Below, piece by piece: positions 36,059 through 46,000 of a stretch of 64,000 nt of DNA (the first letter of the stretch is position 1; each line of letters opens with the position of its first letter). The DNA lies in assembly GCF_031844705.1 (NCBI RefSeq), contig NZ_CP134609.1:1302001-1366000 (forward strand). Direction: 5' to 3'. Under the pieces are notes generated by a model. That model was given only the letters and a program-made list of their open reading frames with translations, made no database searches and was not told the origin of the DNA. Position numbers and translations under genes: made by a program. Origin of the DNA: Streptomyces sp. ITFR-16. GTDB taxonomy: Bacteria; Actinomycetota; Actinomycetes; Streptomycetales; Streptomycetaceae.

Positions 36059-36098
36059 CACAGGAAGGGGGCTGCCGGCCGGCAGCCCCCTTCCTGTG
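36059..36098. terminator. Bidirectional terminator between convergent NRPS operons
   Basis: A perfect 20-bp palindromic repeat (arms 36059-36078 and 36079-36098) lies between the stops of the rightward A-PCP operon and the leftward operon ending at 36108. Confidence 0.8.
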
Positions 36099-36107
36099 GT
36101 TCGCGTA

Positions 36108-36857
36108 CTACAGCGCTTCGGCCAGGACGGCGCGCAGGGTGGTGTCCGCCGCCTCGCTCAGCAGCAGCGGCCGGCCGGCCGTCTCGCAGCGGTGGACGGT
36201 CACCCGGGACGGGTCGCTCACCAGTGCGGCGAGGTCGACGGCGTCCCTGCCGGTGATCACCGAGACGGGTCCGGCGGCGGGCACCGGGCCGGCCGCCGGC
36301 CCCGCGGCGAGGAAGGCCAGCCAGACGCAGTAGCGGGTGAGGAGGTGCTCGACGAGCTCCTCGGCGTCCTCGTCACCGCCGTACGCCTCCGTCAGATCGT
36401 CCTTCAGCGCCAGGAGTTCGGCCCGCAGCGCGGTCAGCAGGGCGTCGCCCCGCAGTCCGGCGGCACGGGCCGTCGCCGCGCCCGGGTCGACGCCGAGGTT
36501 CCCGCAGAGCACGGCGAACTCCTGGAGGAGATACGCCGACGAGCCGGGGTCCGGGTCGAACAGCACGGCGTGCGGGGCCGCCCCGAACCGCTGCCGGCAG
36601 GCCTCGGCCAGATGCAGCGCCAGCGGGGCGGCCGTGCAGTACGCCAGCACGAATCCGGGCGGACCGTCCGCGAGGCCGTCCCGGACCCGGGCCGCCAGTG
36701 CCGGCAGGCCGAGGGAGCCGGTGCGGTCCACGGTCAGGGGGTCGACGCGTACGCAGTCCGTCTCCTTGGTGAGGCGGTCGAGCTTCTGGTCCTCCGGCAG
36801 TCCGGTGAATTCCAGCGCGAGCACCTGGTGCCGTCCGCCGCCCGGGTCCCTCTCCAT
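36108..36857 (-). CDS. Thioesterase-like alpha/beta-hydrolase with Cys at the nucleophile site
   Basis: 249 residues. The segment GFVLAYCTAAPLALHLAEAC aligns with the nucleophile elbow of NRPS thioesterases (GHSMGG...AFE), but Cys (C74) replaces Ser and the second Gly is Ala. VLFDPDP follows as the next strand. Near the end, VTGRDAVD-like and RVTVHRCE segments could supply Asp and His. Cys-type thioesterases are known in some NRPS systems for difficult release or cyclisation. It lies 36 bp after the C-A-PCP-E gene in the same operon. It may instead be a degenerate partner. Confidence 0.65.
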   Translation of the reverse strand: MERDPGGGRHQVLALEFTGLPEDQKLDRLTKETDCVRVDPLTVDRTGSLGLPALAARVRDGLADGPPGFVLAYCTAAPLALHLAEACRQRFGAAPHAVLFDPDPGSSAYLLQEFAVLCGNLGVDPGAATARAAGLRGDALLTALRAELLALKDDLTEAYGGDEDAEELVEHLLTRYCVWLAFLAAGPAAGPVPAAGPVSVITGRDAVDLAALVSDPSRVTVHRCETAGRPLLLSEAADTTLRAVLAEAL

Positions 36858-36893
36858 GATGACGCCGCCTTTCGCCGGTGTGATCGGTCGTGG

Positions 36894-39800
36894 TCAGTCG
36901 GTGGCCGAGCCGAACAGGTGGCGCAGCTGGGCGCGGGCGATCCGGCGGACCGTGGACTCCTGGTGGTGGTGGGCCGAGTAGGTCCAGTTCAGCCGCAGTT
37001 CCCCGTCCACCACGGCGGCGACGAGCTCCAGCAGGTGGGCGCGCTCCTCGTCGGCGTCCGTCAGCTCCGGGGTGTCCGTCAGCCAGCGCCAGCCAGGGGC
37101 GGCCGCGCTCTCCGAGCGGTACCGCCCCAGGTAGTTGAAGGCGATCTCCGGGCGCCGGGCGCGGGCCAGCCGCTCCCGGACGGCGGCGTCGGGACCGAGG
37201 TACCGCAGCAGCCCGTAACCGAGTCCGTCACCGGGGACGCGGGCCGCCTGGGCGACCAGGGCCGCGCGCCGCGCGTCCGGGCTGCCCGGTCCCGGCGGCA
37301 CGGTCAGACGCAGCGGGTGGCGGACGGCGAGCCAGCCCACCGTGCGGGACAGGTCGAGGCCGGTGTGGTCTCCGTCCCGGCCGTGCCCGTTGACCTCGAC
37401 GAGGACGTCGTCGCCGGTGCCCTCCTCGGCTACCGCCAGGGCCAGCGCGGCCAGCAGCTGCTGGGCCACGGTGCCCTCGCCCCGTCCAGTGCGGGCGACC
37501 AGGGTCTCGGTCCGCTCGACCGGCAGGCGGTGGGTGACGGTCCGGGACGAGGCGGTGCTGTTCGGTCCGAGCGGGCCGCGGGGCACGTCGGGCGGCAGTA
37601 CGGGTCCGGCGTCCTGCCGTTCCCAGAACTCCGCCTCGGCGGCGACGGCGTCGCAGGCCGCGAGTCCGGCCAGGGCGCGGGTCCACACGGACACGGGCAC
37701 GGCGGGTGCCGGAGGTTCGGGCGGTGCCCCGTCGCACAGCCGCTGCCATCCGTCGGACAGGTCGTCCATGAGGATCCGCCACGACATCCCGTCGGTGCCC
37801 AGGTGGTGGACGGCCAGGAGCAGCCGGTCGGTGCCCGTGCCGGTGCGCAGCAGCGCCGCCTGGAGCAGGGGGCCGTGGGCGGGGTCGATGGCGGCGGCCA
37901 GTTCGGCGGCCGTCCGGCGGGTCGCGGCGGTCCACTCCTCGGGGGCGGTCCCGGTCAGGTCGGTCTCCCGCAGCAGGGGGGCCTCTTCGCGCGCCGCCGT
38001 GCGCAGGCGCGGCGCGCCGTCCGGTCCGTGGTCCAGCCGCAGGCGCAGGGCCTCGTGGTGGGCGGTGATCCGGTGGAGCAGGGCTTCCAGGTCCGCCGCC
38101 GGCGGGGTCCGGTCGAGCTCGACGAGTTCGGTGGCCACATGGGCGGCGTGGTCGAGCGGTGCTTCGAGGAACCAGCGTTGCAGCGGGGTGAAACCCGTCT
38201 CGCCGCTCTCCGCAGAGGCGGCGTCGCCCGTCCCGGACAGGGGCTCGGCCGGGTCGCAGGGGGTGGCGGCCTCCGCCAGCCGGGCGAGGGTCTGACACTC
38301 GAAGAGGGTCCGGGGCCGCAGGGCGAGGCCGGCCTCCCTGGCGCGGGCGACGACCCGCAGGGCCAGCAGCGAGTCACCGCCGGCGTCGAAGAAGTTGTCG
38401 TGCGCGCCGACGTGGTCCAGGCCGAGGACATCGGCCCAGATCCCGGCGAGGATCCGTTCCGGTCCCTCCCTCGGTGCCACGGCGGGCGCGGCCGTCTCGG
38501 CGCGGAGGCCGGAGGGCGGCGGCAGGAGGCGCCGGTCGACCTTTCCGCCGTTGCTCAGCGGGAGTTCGTCGAGGATCACGATGACGGCGGGCACCAGGTA
38601 GCCGGGCAGCGACCGGCGCAGGAAGTCCCGCAGCGCGGCGGGGTCGGGCCGGTCGTTTCCGGCCGGTACGACATAGCCCACGAGCCGCCGCTCGCCCGGG
38701 TTGTCCTCCCGGACGGCCACGACGGCTTCGGCGATCGAGGGGTGCAGCAGCAGCGCGGTCTCCACCTCGCCCGGTTCGATCCGGTAGCCGCGGATCTTGA
38801 CCTGGTGGTCGAACCGGCCGAGGAACTCCAGATTTCCGTCGGGGCGGAAGCGCGCCCGGTCGCCGGTCCGGTAGAAGCGGGCGCCGGGGGTGGCGCTGTA
38901 CGGGTCGGGCAGGAACTTCTCGGCGGTGAGCGCCGGGCGGTTCAGATAGCCCCGGGCCACGCCGTCGCCGCCGATGTACAGCTCGCCGGTCACGCCGGGG
39001 GGTACGGGGTTGAGGTGGTCGTCCAGGACGTACATCTGGGTGTTGGCGATCGGCTTCCCGATCGGCACGACCGAGCGCGGGGCGCCGTCGGCCGGGATCT
39101 CGTAGACGGAGCAGCCGACGACCGTCTCGGTGGGGCCGTACTCGTTGATCATCCGGGCGCCCGGGGCTATCCGCTGCCAGGCCGCCGCCGTCTCCGGCTT
39201 CACCTCGTCGGCACCGACCACGAAGGTCCGTACGGAGGTGACCGGGTCCTCGGCGCGGTGCGCGCCGTCGAGCTGGGCCCGCAGCACGTCGAGGTGGGCG
39301 GGGGTGATCTTCAGCAGGCTGAAGTCGCCCGGCCGGCGCAGCAGTTCGGCGAGCCCTTCGAGGCTGCGGTCCTCGGGCAGCAGGGTGACGTCGCGGCCTC
39401 CGATGAACGGCAGCAGGAAGTTGGGAACGGACAGGTCGAAGGCGATCGAGCCCAGCATCGGCGCGCCGGAGCTGCCGTCGAGGCCGTAGCCGCGCACCGC
39501 CCAGACCAGGTAGTTGTTCAGCCCCCGGTGGGTGATGAGGACGCCCTTGGGGCGCCCGGTGGAGCCGGAGGTGTAGATGGCGTAGACGAGGTCGCCGGGC
39601 TGCGCGGTGCGTCCCGGGTTGTGCTCCGGCTGTTCCGCCGGCCGGCCGCCGTCGAGGAGGACGACCTGCGCGGCCGTCTCGGGCAGCCGGTCGCGGACGG
39701 CCCGCTGGGTCAGGACGATCGGGGCCGCGGAGTCCTCCAGGACGTACGCGAGGCGGTCGGCCGGATGGTCGGGATCCAGCGGTACGTAGGCGCCGCCCGC

Positions 39801-41546
39801 CTTGAGGATGCCGAGGATGCCGACGAACATCTCCACGCTGTGCCGGACGCACAGGCCGACGAACACATCGGGTCCCACACCCAGTTCGCGCAGCAGGTGG
39901 GCGACCTGGTTGGCCCGTGCGTTCAGCCGGGCGTAGCTGACGTTCCCGTCCGGGGCGACGACGGCGGTCGCGTCCGGGGTGCGGGCCACCTGCTCCTCGA
40001 AGAGTTCGTGCAGGCAGCGGTCGGTGGGGTAGTCGGCCTCGGTGGCGTTCCACTCCCGCAGGATCGTGCGCGACTCGTCGGCGGGCAGGAGGTCCAGGGT
40101 GTCCACCGGGGCGTGCGGGTCGGCGACGATGCCGGTCACGAGGTGGAGGAAGTGGCCCAGCATCCGCTCGGCCGTCGCGGTGTCGAAGAGGTCCGTGGCG
40201 AAGACCAGGTCGACGCGCATGCCGTCCGCGCCCCGGTCCGTGGTGAACAGGCCCAGGTCGACCTTGGAGGTGGCGGTCCCGAGGTGGGTCGGCTCGACGG
40301 TCAGTCCGCTCAGCGTCCACGGCTTCTCGCCGGGTTCCAGGTGCTGGTAGAGCGTCTGGAAGAGCGGGTTGCGGCTGAGGTCGCGCGGGGGTGCCAGCTC
40401 CTCGACGACCCGGTCGAAGGGCACGTCCTGGTGGGCGATGGCCTCGATGACGGTGCGGCGCGTCCGGGCCAGGAAGGCGTCGAAGCGGGGGCGGTCGCCG
40501 AGGTCGGCCGGCAGGGCCGCGGTGGAGGCGAACAGGCCCACCATGTCGTCCAGTTCGCCGGGGTCCGCGTGGTCCCGGCCGTGCAGCAGCGTCCCGACGG
40601 CGAACCTGTCCTGACCGGTGTAGCGGTACAGCAGGACCTGGAAGGCGGCCAGCAAAGTGGCGAAGACGGTCGTCCCCTGGGCCGCCGCGAGGGCGCGTAT
40701 CCCCTCGGCCGTCTCCGGCGCGATCCGTCCGGTGACGGCCGCGCCCCGGTGGGACTGCCGGGGCGGCCGGGGCCGGTCGGTGGGCAGGTCGAGCACCGGC
40801 GCGATGTCCTGGAGCGCGCGGCGCCAGTGGTCCAGTTGGCCGGCCAGCCGGGCCGGGTCCTGCCGGGCGAGCTGCCAGCTGCTGAAGCTGCGGTAGTTGA
40901 CGCGCAGGTCGGGCAGGACGGCCTCGCGCCGCTCGGCGGCTGCGGTGTAGAACTCGGCGAGGTCGCGGGCGAGGACGTCGAAGGACCAGCCGTCGGTGAC
41001 GATGTGGTGCATGTTGAGCACCAGCAGGTGTTCGTCGTCGGCGACGGTGACCAGCAGCACCCGGAACAGGGGCCCGGCGGCCAGGTCGAACGGGGTCGCC
41101 ACCTCCTGCCTGGCCAGTTCCAGCGCGCTCTCGCGGCACGCGGCGCGGTCCTTGCCGCCCAGGGTGAGGAGCTTCAGGCTGCCGGGCCTCGGGGGCCGGA
41201 CCATCTGCAGCGGCTCGGAGGTGCCGGGGAAGATCGTGCGCAGGGCCTCGTGCCGTTCCACCAGGCGGTCCACGGCGGTGCGCAGGGCCGGGAGGTGGAG
41301 CGGGCCGTGCAGCCACATGGCCTCGTTGGCGCTGTAGAGGGCGTTGCCCTCCAGGTAGCGGTCCTGGATCCACAGGCCGCGCTGTGCGGGCGAGACGGGC
41401 ACGGGCAGCGCGGGATCCACCTGCTCGATGGCGTTCAGGTCCGCGTCGGCACGGCTGCGGCCGCCGGCCAGCCGGCGCTGGAGCAGCGCCCTCTTGGCCG
41501 GGGACAGCCGGCCGGTGCGGTCGGCCGGCGGGGCGATGTCGCTCAT
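36894..41546 (-). CDS. NRPS module C-A-PCP-E
   Basis: 1550 residues. C domain about 45-480 (MHHIVTDGWS near 180). A domain about 500-1020 (IYTSGSTGRPKG near 659). Carrier domain with FFDAGGDSLLA near 1057, the GGDS form typical before epimerisation domains. E domain about 1115-1540 (AVHHLGTDGMSWRIL; VEVNGHGR; FNYLGR). Pocket residues by eye are D,L,P,K,F,V,E,V,G,K, loosely like the Asn/Asp group. The E domain predicts a D-residue. There is no thioesterase; an E-terminated NRPS often marks the last module released by a free enzyme. ATGA overlap with the P450. Confidence 0.93.
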   Translation of the reverse strand: MSDIAPPADRTGRLSPAKRALLQRRLAGGRSRADADLNAIEQVDPALPVPVSPAQRGLWIQDRYLEGNALYSANEAMWLHGPLHLPALRTAVDRLVERHEALRTIFPGTSEPLQMVRPPRPGSLKLLTLGGKDRAACRESALELARQEVATPFDLAAGPLFRVLLVTVADDEHLLVLNMHHIVTDGWSFDVLARDLAEFYTAAAERREAVLPDLRVNYRSFSSWQLARQDPARLAGQLDHWRRALQDIAPVLDLPTDRPRPPRQSHRGAAVTGRIAPETAEGIRALAAAQGTTVFATLLAAFQVLLYRYTGQDRFAVGTLLHGRDHADPGELDDMVGLFASTAALPADLGDRPRFDAFLARTRRTVIEAIAHQDVPFDRVVEELAPPRDLSRNPLFQTLYQHLEPGEKPWTLSGLTVEPTHLGTATSKVDLGLFTTDRGADGMRVDLVFATDLFDTATAERMLGHFLHLVTGIVADPHAPVDTLDLLPADESRTILREWNATEADYPTDRCLHELFEEQVARTPDATAVVAPDGNVSYARLNARANQVAHLLRELGVGPDVFVGLCVRHSVEMFVGILGILKAGGAYVPLDPDHPADRLAYVLEDSAAPIVLTQRAVRDRLPETAAQVVLLDGGRPAEQPEHNPGRTAQPGDLVYAIYTSGSTGRPKGVLITHRGLNNYLVWAVRGYGLDGSSGAPMLGSIAFDLSVPNFLLPFIGGRDVTLLPEDRSLEGLAELLRRPGDFSLLKITPAHLDVLRAQLDGAHRAEDPVTSVRTFVVGADEVKPETAAAWQRIAPGARMINEYGPTETVVGCSVYEIPADGAPRSVVPIGKPIANTQMYVLDDHLNPVPPGVTGELYIGGDGVARGYLNRPALTAEKFLPDPYSATPGARFYRTGDRARFRPDGNLEFLGRFDHQVKIRGYRIEPGEVETALLLHPSIAEAVVAVREDNPGERRLVGYVVPAGNDRPDPAALRDFLRRSLPGYLVPAVIVILDELPLSNGGKVDRRLLPPPSGLRAETAAPAVAPREGPERILAGIWADVLGLDHVGAHDNFFDAGGDSLLALRVVARAREAGLALRPRTLFECQTLARLAEAATPCDPAEPLSGTGDAASAESGETGFTPLQRWFLEAPLDHAAHVATELVELDRTPPAADLEALLHRITAHHEALRLRLDHGPDGAPRLRTAAREEAPLLRETDLTGTAPEEWTAATRRTAAELAAAIDPAHGPLLQAALLRTGTGTDRLLLAVHHLGTDGMSWRILMDDLSDGWQRLCDGAPPEPPAPAVPVSVWTRALAGLAACDAVAAEAEFWERQDAGPVLPPDVPRGPLGPNSTASSRTVTHRLPVERTETLVARTGRGEGTVAQQLLAALALAVAEEGTGDDVLVEVNGHGRDGDHTGLDLSRTVGWLAVRHPLRLTVPPGPGSPDARRAALVAQAARVPGDGLGYGLLRYLGPDAAVRERLARARRPEIAFNYLGRYRSESAAAPGWRWLTDTPELTDADEERAHLLELVAAVVDGELRLNWTYSAHHHQESTVRRIARAQLRHLFGSATD

Positions 41547-42754
41547 TGCTTCCCTTCCATGCGCACGGGTACGGACTCGTATCCCCAGACGAGGTTGGAT
41601 GCCAGCCGGCGGACCGGGCCGGCCGGCTCGACCTGGCCGACGGATCGGACGATCTCCTCGAACAGCACCCGCAGTTCCTGTCCGGCCAGGGCCGCGCCGA
41701 GGCAGAAGTGGGTGCCGGCGGCGAAGGCCAGGTGCCGGTTGGGGGTGCGGCCCACGTCGAAGCGGGCGCTGTCGGGGAAGACCTGCTCGTCACGGTTGGC
41801 CGACGGCAGCCACAGGGCGAGCCGGTCGCCCTCGCGGATGTGCTGCCCGCCCAGCTCGGTGTCCCGGGTGGCGGTACGCAGCACGTGCAGGGCGGGGCTG
41901 GTGAAGCGCAGGATCTCCTGCACCGCGCTGTCGACGAGTTCGGGGCGGGCGCGGAGCCGGCCGAACTCGCCCGGGTCGGCCATCAGGGCCAGCACCCCGC
42001 CCACCGTGGCGTGCCGGGTGGTCTCGTTGCCGCCGGAGATGAGCCCGTCGCAGTTGAGGTAGACCTCGGTGTCGGTCAGGGGCCGGCCGTCGACGGTGCC
42101 GTTCACCAGGGCGGAGACGATGTCCTCACCGGGCTCCTTGCGGCGGCGCCTGATGAGCTCAAAGTAGTACACGAGGATCTCGGTGTGGGCCTCGCTGCGG
42201 CGCAGGGCGTCGCCCTCGGTGTCGCTGGTGCCGAAGGCGGTGCGGGTGAGGGCGAGCATCTGGTTCCAGTCGGCCTTCGGCACGCCGAGCATGTCGCAGA
42301 TGACGGACAGCGGGAGCCGGGACGCCAGGTCGACGAGGTCGCACTCCCCCGCCTCGACGGCCCCGGTCACCACACCGCGCGCGGTCTCGCGCATGGTGTC
42401 CGTCAGCCGGCGCACCATCGCCGGGGTGAAGCTGGAGTTGATGATCCGCCGGATCGCCCCGTGCCGGGGCGGGTCGGTGACGATCAGCATCTTGCCGGCG
42501 CTGGCCGCCGTCGCCGCCGGGTCGGCGTCCAGCCGCATGCCCTTCTCGGAGCTGTACACGGCGGCGTTCTTGAGGACCTGCGACACCAGGGCGTGGCTGG
42601 TCACCGACCAGTAGCCGGGTGCGTGGGCCCGCTCGGTCCAGCAGACCGGGGTGCGGGCGCGCAGCCGCGCCCAGACCGCCTCGGGGTCTCCGGTGCGGTA
42701 CAGCTCCGGGTCCGACAGGTCCCGGACGGTCTCCGCGTCCCGCAGTGTCGTCAT
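41543..42754 (-). CDS. Cytochrome P450, likely NRPS-linked hydroxylase
   Basis: 403 residues. Heme-binding FAAGTHFCLG has Cys near 350, the EILR motif serves as ExxR, and the I-helix has GLISGGNETTRH in place of the AGxxT form. The Gly-Asn-Glu sequence in the I helix resembles P450s that hydroxylate carrier-bound amino acids, but that is family knowledge only. It is coupled to both MbtH and the C-A-PCP-E gene, so a carrier-bound residue is the probable substrate. Confidence 0.92.
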   Translation of the reverse strand: MTTLRDAETVRDLSDPELYRTGDPEAVWARLRARTPVCWTERAHAPGYWSVTSHALVSQVLKNAAVYSSEKGMRLDADPAATAASAGKMLIVTDPPRHGAIRRIINSSFTPAMVRRLTDTMRETARGVVTGAVEAGECDLVDLASRLPLSVICDMLGVPKADWNQMLALTRTAFGTSDTEGDALRRSEAHTEILVYYFELIRRRRKEPGEDIVSALVNGTVDGRPLTDTEVYLNCDGLISGGNETTRHATVGGVLALMADPGEFGRLRARPELVDSAVQEILRFTSPALHVLRTATRDTELGGQHIREGDRLALWLPSANRDEQVFPDSARFDVGRTPNRHLAFAAGTHFCLGAALAGQELRVLFEEIVRSVGQVEPAGPVRRLASNLVWGYESVPVRMEGKQ

Positions 42755-42755
42755 C

Positions 42756-42959
42756 TCATCGCCCGCCGCGGGTACGGATGCTCAGCGGCCGCATGTCGAC
42801 CCAGATCTTCTCGATCCGGTCCAGGCACTCCTGGCGGGATCCGCTCGTGCCTTCGTCGGTCCACCCCGCCGGGTTGGGCCGGGTGGCGGACCAGATGGAG
42901 TACTGCTCCTCATGGTTGAGGACCACCTTGTAGTGCTCGACGGGGCCGGTCTCGGACAT
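42756..42959 (-). CDS. MbtH-like protein
   Basis: 67 residues with most of the MbtH signature: LNHEEQYSIW, PAGWTDEG, ECLDRIEKIWVDMRPLSIR. The canonical SxWP reads SIWS, so the Pro is lost. MbtH proteins bind and activate adenylation domains. It sits between the 1667-aa NRPS and the P450 in one operon and could serve all five A domains here. Confidence 0.95.
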   Translation of the reverse strand: MSETGPVEHYKVVLNHEEQYSIWSATRPNPAGWTDEGTSGSRQECLDRIEKIWVDMRPLSIRTRGGR

Positions 42960-43002
42960 GGTCGCCTCCTTGAGTTCTCGGATGGGTCGGGCAGGACACC
43001 GG

Positions 43003-46000
43003 TCAGGGCCGGCCGTCCGCCAGGGTCTCGGCAGCCTCGTGCTCGGGCAGGGCCTCGATCTCGGCGAGCAGCAGGATCTCCAGCTGCTCGGCCAGTGTCC
43101 GTACGGTCGGATGGTGGAACATCAGGTCGAGCGGGATGTCCAGGTCGAGGGCCTTGCGCAGCCGTGAGACGACGCGCAGGGCGAGCACCGAGTGGCCGCC
43201 GAGCGCGAAGAAGTCGTCGTCGGGCCCGAATTCGGCCGTCGGCAGCACGGCGCGGTAGGCGTCGGCCACCAGCAGTTCGGCGTGGGTGGGCTCCTCGGCG
43301 GGCGCGGTCTGCGCCGGGGTGTCCGCGTCGGGGTGCGTCCGTTCGTCCGCCGCGTCGGGCAGGGGGACCGGCAGGGCGCTGACCGGGGCCGCCGGATCGG
43401 CCGCCGCCGCGTCCAGGACCTGGACCAGGCCGTCGGCCAGGCCGCGCACCCGCTGTTCGTCGAAGAGCGCCATGTCGTACTCCACTTCGCCAAGGAGCCG
43501 GTCTCCGTCGGGGCGGAATGCCACCGTCAGGTCGAACTTGGATACGGTCACCGGCACGGGGTGCTCCCGCAGCCGCAGTCCGCTCTCCGTCGCGCCGCTC
43601 CACGGGCCGTCGGCCAGCTCGAAGGCCACCTGGAACAGCGGGTTGGCGCCCGCGACGCGGGCGGGGCCCACCTCGCGGACCACCCGGTCGAACGGGACGT
43701 CGGCGCGGTCGAACGCGTCCGCGCAGCGCTGCCGGACGCGTCCCACGACGTCGTCGAAGCCGGGGTCGCCGGCGAGGTCGGCGCGCAGGGCGACCTGGTT
43801 GATGAACAGACCGATCAGATCGCCGCTGCCGGGCACGCCCCGTCCCGCGACGGAGGTGCCGACGGCGAAGTCCCGCTGTCCGGTGTGCCGGGAGAGCAGG
43901 CACTGCAGTCCGGCGAGCAGGGTCATGAAGAGCGTGGCCGAGCGGTCCTTCGCCAGGCGCCGCAGCGCGGTGACGGTGGCGGCGGACACGGTGAACTCGA
44001 CGGCCCGCCCGGCCCCGGCGCGGGAGGTCCCGCGCGGCCGGTCGGTGGGCAGGGCGAGGACGGGCGTCCCGGCGAGGGTGTCGCGCCAGTACGCCAGGTC
44101 CTCCTCCGCCGGGTTCTCGGCCTGCCGGCGCAGGGCCCCGACGAGGTCGGCGTACTGCGGGGCCGGGTCGTGCGGCGCGGGCCGGCCGCCGCCCAGTGCC
44201 CGGGTGTACTCGGCGGTGAGGGCGGTGAAGAGGATCTGCTGCGACCGGCCGTCGAAGACGAGGTGATGGGTGGTCAGGCAGAGCAGGTGCCGCTCGTCGG
44301 CCTCGCGGACCAGCAGGGCCCGCAGCAGCGGGCCGGCCGCGAGGTCCAGCGGGGTGGTGACCTCGGTGTGCAGCAGCGCCGAGACCGCCGCCGGATGTTC
44401 GCCGGCCGGCAGGGGGCGCAGGTCGTGCTCCTCCAGCACGGGTTCCGTACCGGGCGGCAGCGCGTGGCAGTGGTCCGAGGCGTCCCGGAGGAAGCGACAG
44501 CGCAGTACCTCGTGCCGGTCCACGATGGCGGTCAGGGCCGCCCGGAGCGCGGGGACGTCGAGCGGGCCGTGCAGGCGCAGGGCCTGCGGGACGAGGTATT
44601 CGTGCGGGCTCCCGGACAGCTCGACCTGGACGAGCAGGCTCTCCTGGGCGGGTGACAGCGGCAGCGGTCCGGGCCGCGCGGGGCGCTCGTACGGTACGGG
44701 GCCGGGCGCGGCGGCCGGGGCGGCGAGTGCCGTCCTGACCGCGGGGGCGAGACCGCGGACCGTCGGGCGCAGGAAGATCTCGCGCAGCAGGCCCCGGACG
44801 GGCAGTCCGGGCCAGGCCCGGCCGATCGCCTCGATCACCTCGGCGGCGAGCAGGGAGTGCCCGCCGATGTCGAAGAAGTCGTCGAGGACGCCGACCCGTT
44901 GACGGCCCAGGGTCCGGGCCCAGATCTCCGCGAGCCGCTCCTCGACCGGGTCGGCGGGGGCGGTGCGGGTCTCCGGCTCCGGCCCGGTGACGGCGCCCGG
45001 GTCGGGCAGCGCGGCCCGGTCCACCTTCCCGTTCTCCGTCAGCGGCATGGTGCCGAGCGGCATGAGGACCGCCGGGACCATGTGCCGGGGCAGGGTCTCG
45101 GCAAGGGCGTCGCGCAGTTCCTCGGGGGACGGGCCGGGTTCGGCCTCGGCGACGTAGTAGCCGACGAGGGTGGCCGAGCCGGGGGCGCCGCCGGCGACCA
45201 CGACCGCGTCGGCCACGCCCTCGCAGCGCCGCAGGGCGAACTCGACCTCGCCGGTCTCCACCCGCCGGCCGCGGATCTTGACCTGGTCGTCGGAACGCCC
45301 GATCAGCTCCAGGGCCCCGTCCGGCAGATACCGGACGAGGTCCCCGGTGCGGTAGAGGCGGCTGCCGGGTACGCCGCTGAAGGGGTCGGGGACGAAGCGC
45401 TCGGCGGTGAGCGCGGGCCGGTTGAGGTAGCCGCGCACCACCTGCGAACCGCCGATGTACAGCTCGCCCAGGGTGCCGGGACGGACCTGGTTCCCGGCCC
45501 GGTCCAGCACATAGAGCTCGGTGTTGTCGACGGGGACGCCGATCGGCACGGCCCCGCCGGTGTCCGCGTCCCCGGCCGCCGCCTCGTGCACACAGCAGCC
45601 GACCACGGCCTCCGTCGGCCCGTACTCGTTGAAGAACCGGGCGCGCGGGGCGAGCAGGCGCCACACCGCGACCAGGTCGGCGGGCAGCACCTCCCCGCCG
45701 ATCACGAAGGCGGCGACAGCATCGGCCGGACCGCCCTCGGCGGCCTCGCCGCGCAGGGCACGCAGATGGGAAGGCGTCAGTTTGACCATGGCCGGCTCCC
45801 GGCGAGGGTCGGTCAGGAGAGCGGCGAGTCGGGGCAGGGGCTGCTCGTCGGGGACCGCGAGGACGGGTTCGCCCGACAGGAGCGGCAGGAACAGCGAGGT
45901 GACCGTGAGGTCGAAGCTCAGCGAGGAGTGCAGGACCGAGCCCCCGCCGGAGGCGCGGTAGAGGTCCCCGGCCCAGGCGAGGTAGTTGGCGAGGCCGCCG

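Noticed and set aside
36894..41546. Treating the last domain of the 1550-aa NRPS as a second condensation domain
   Set aside because: The FNYLGR and GHGR motifs and the preceding GGDS carrier mark an epimerisation domain.
36051..42062. A 2003-codon open frame on the plus strand across the NRPS region
   Set aside because: It is antisense to the C-A-PCP-E gene and P450, has low-complexity Gly/Arg/Val composition, and no domain. It is a high-GC shadow.
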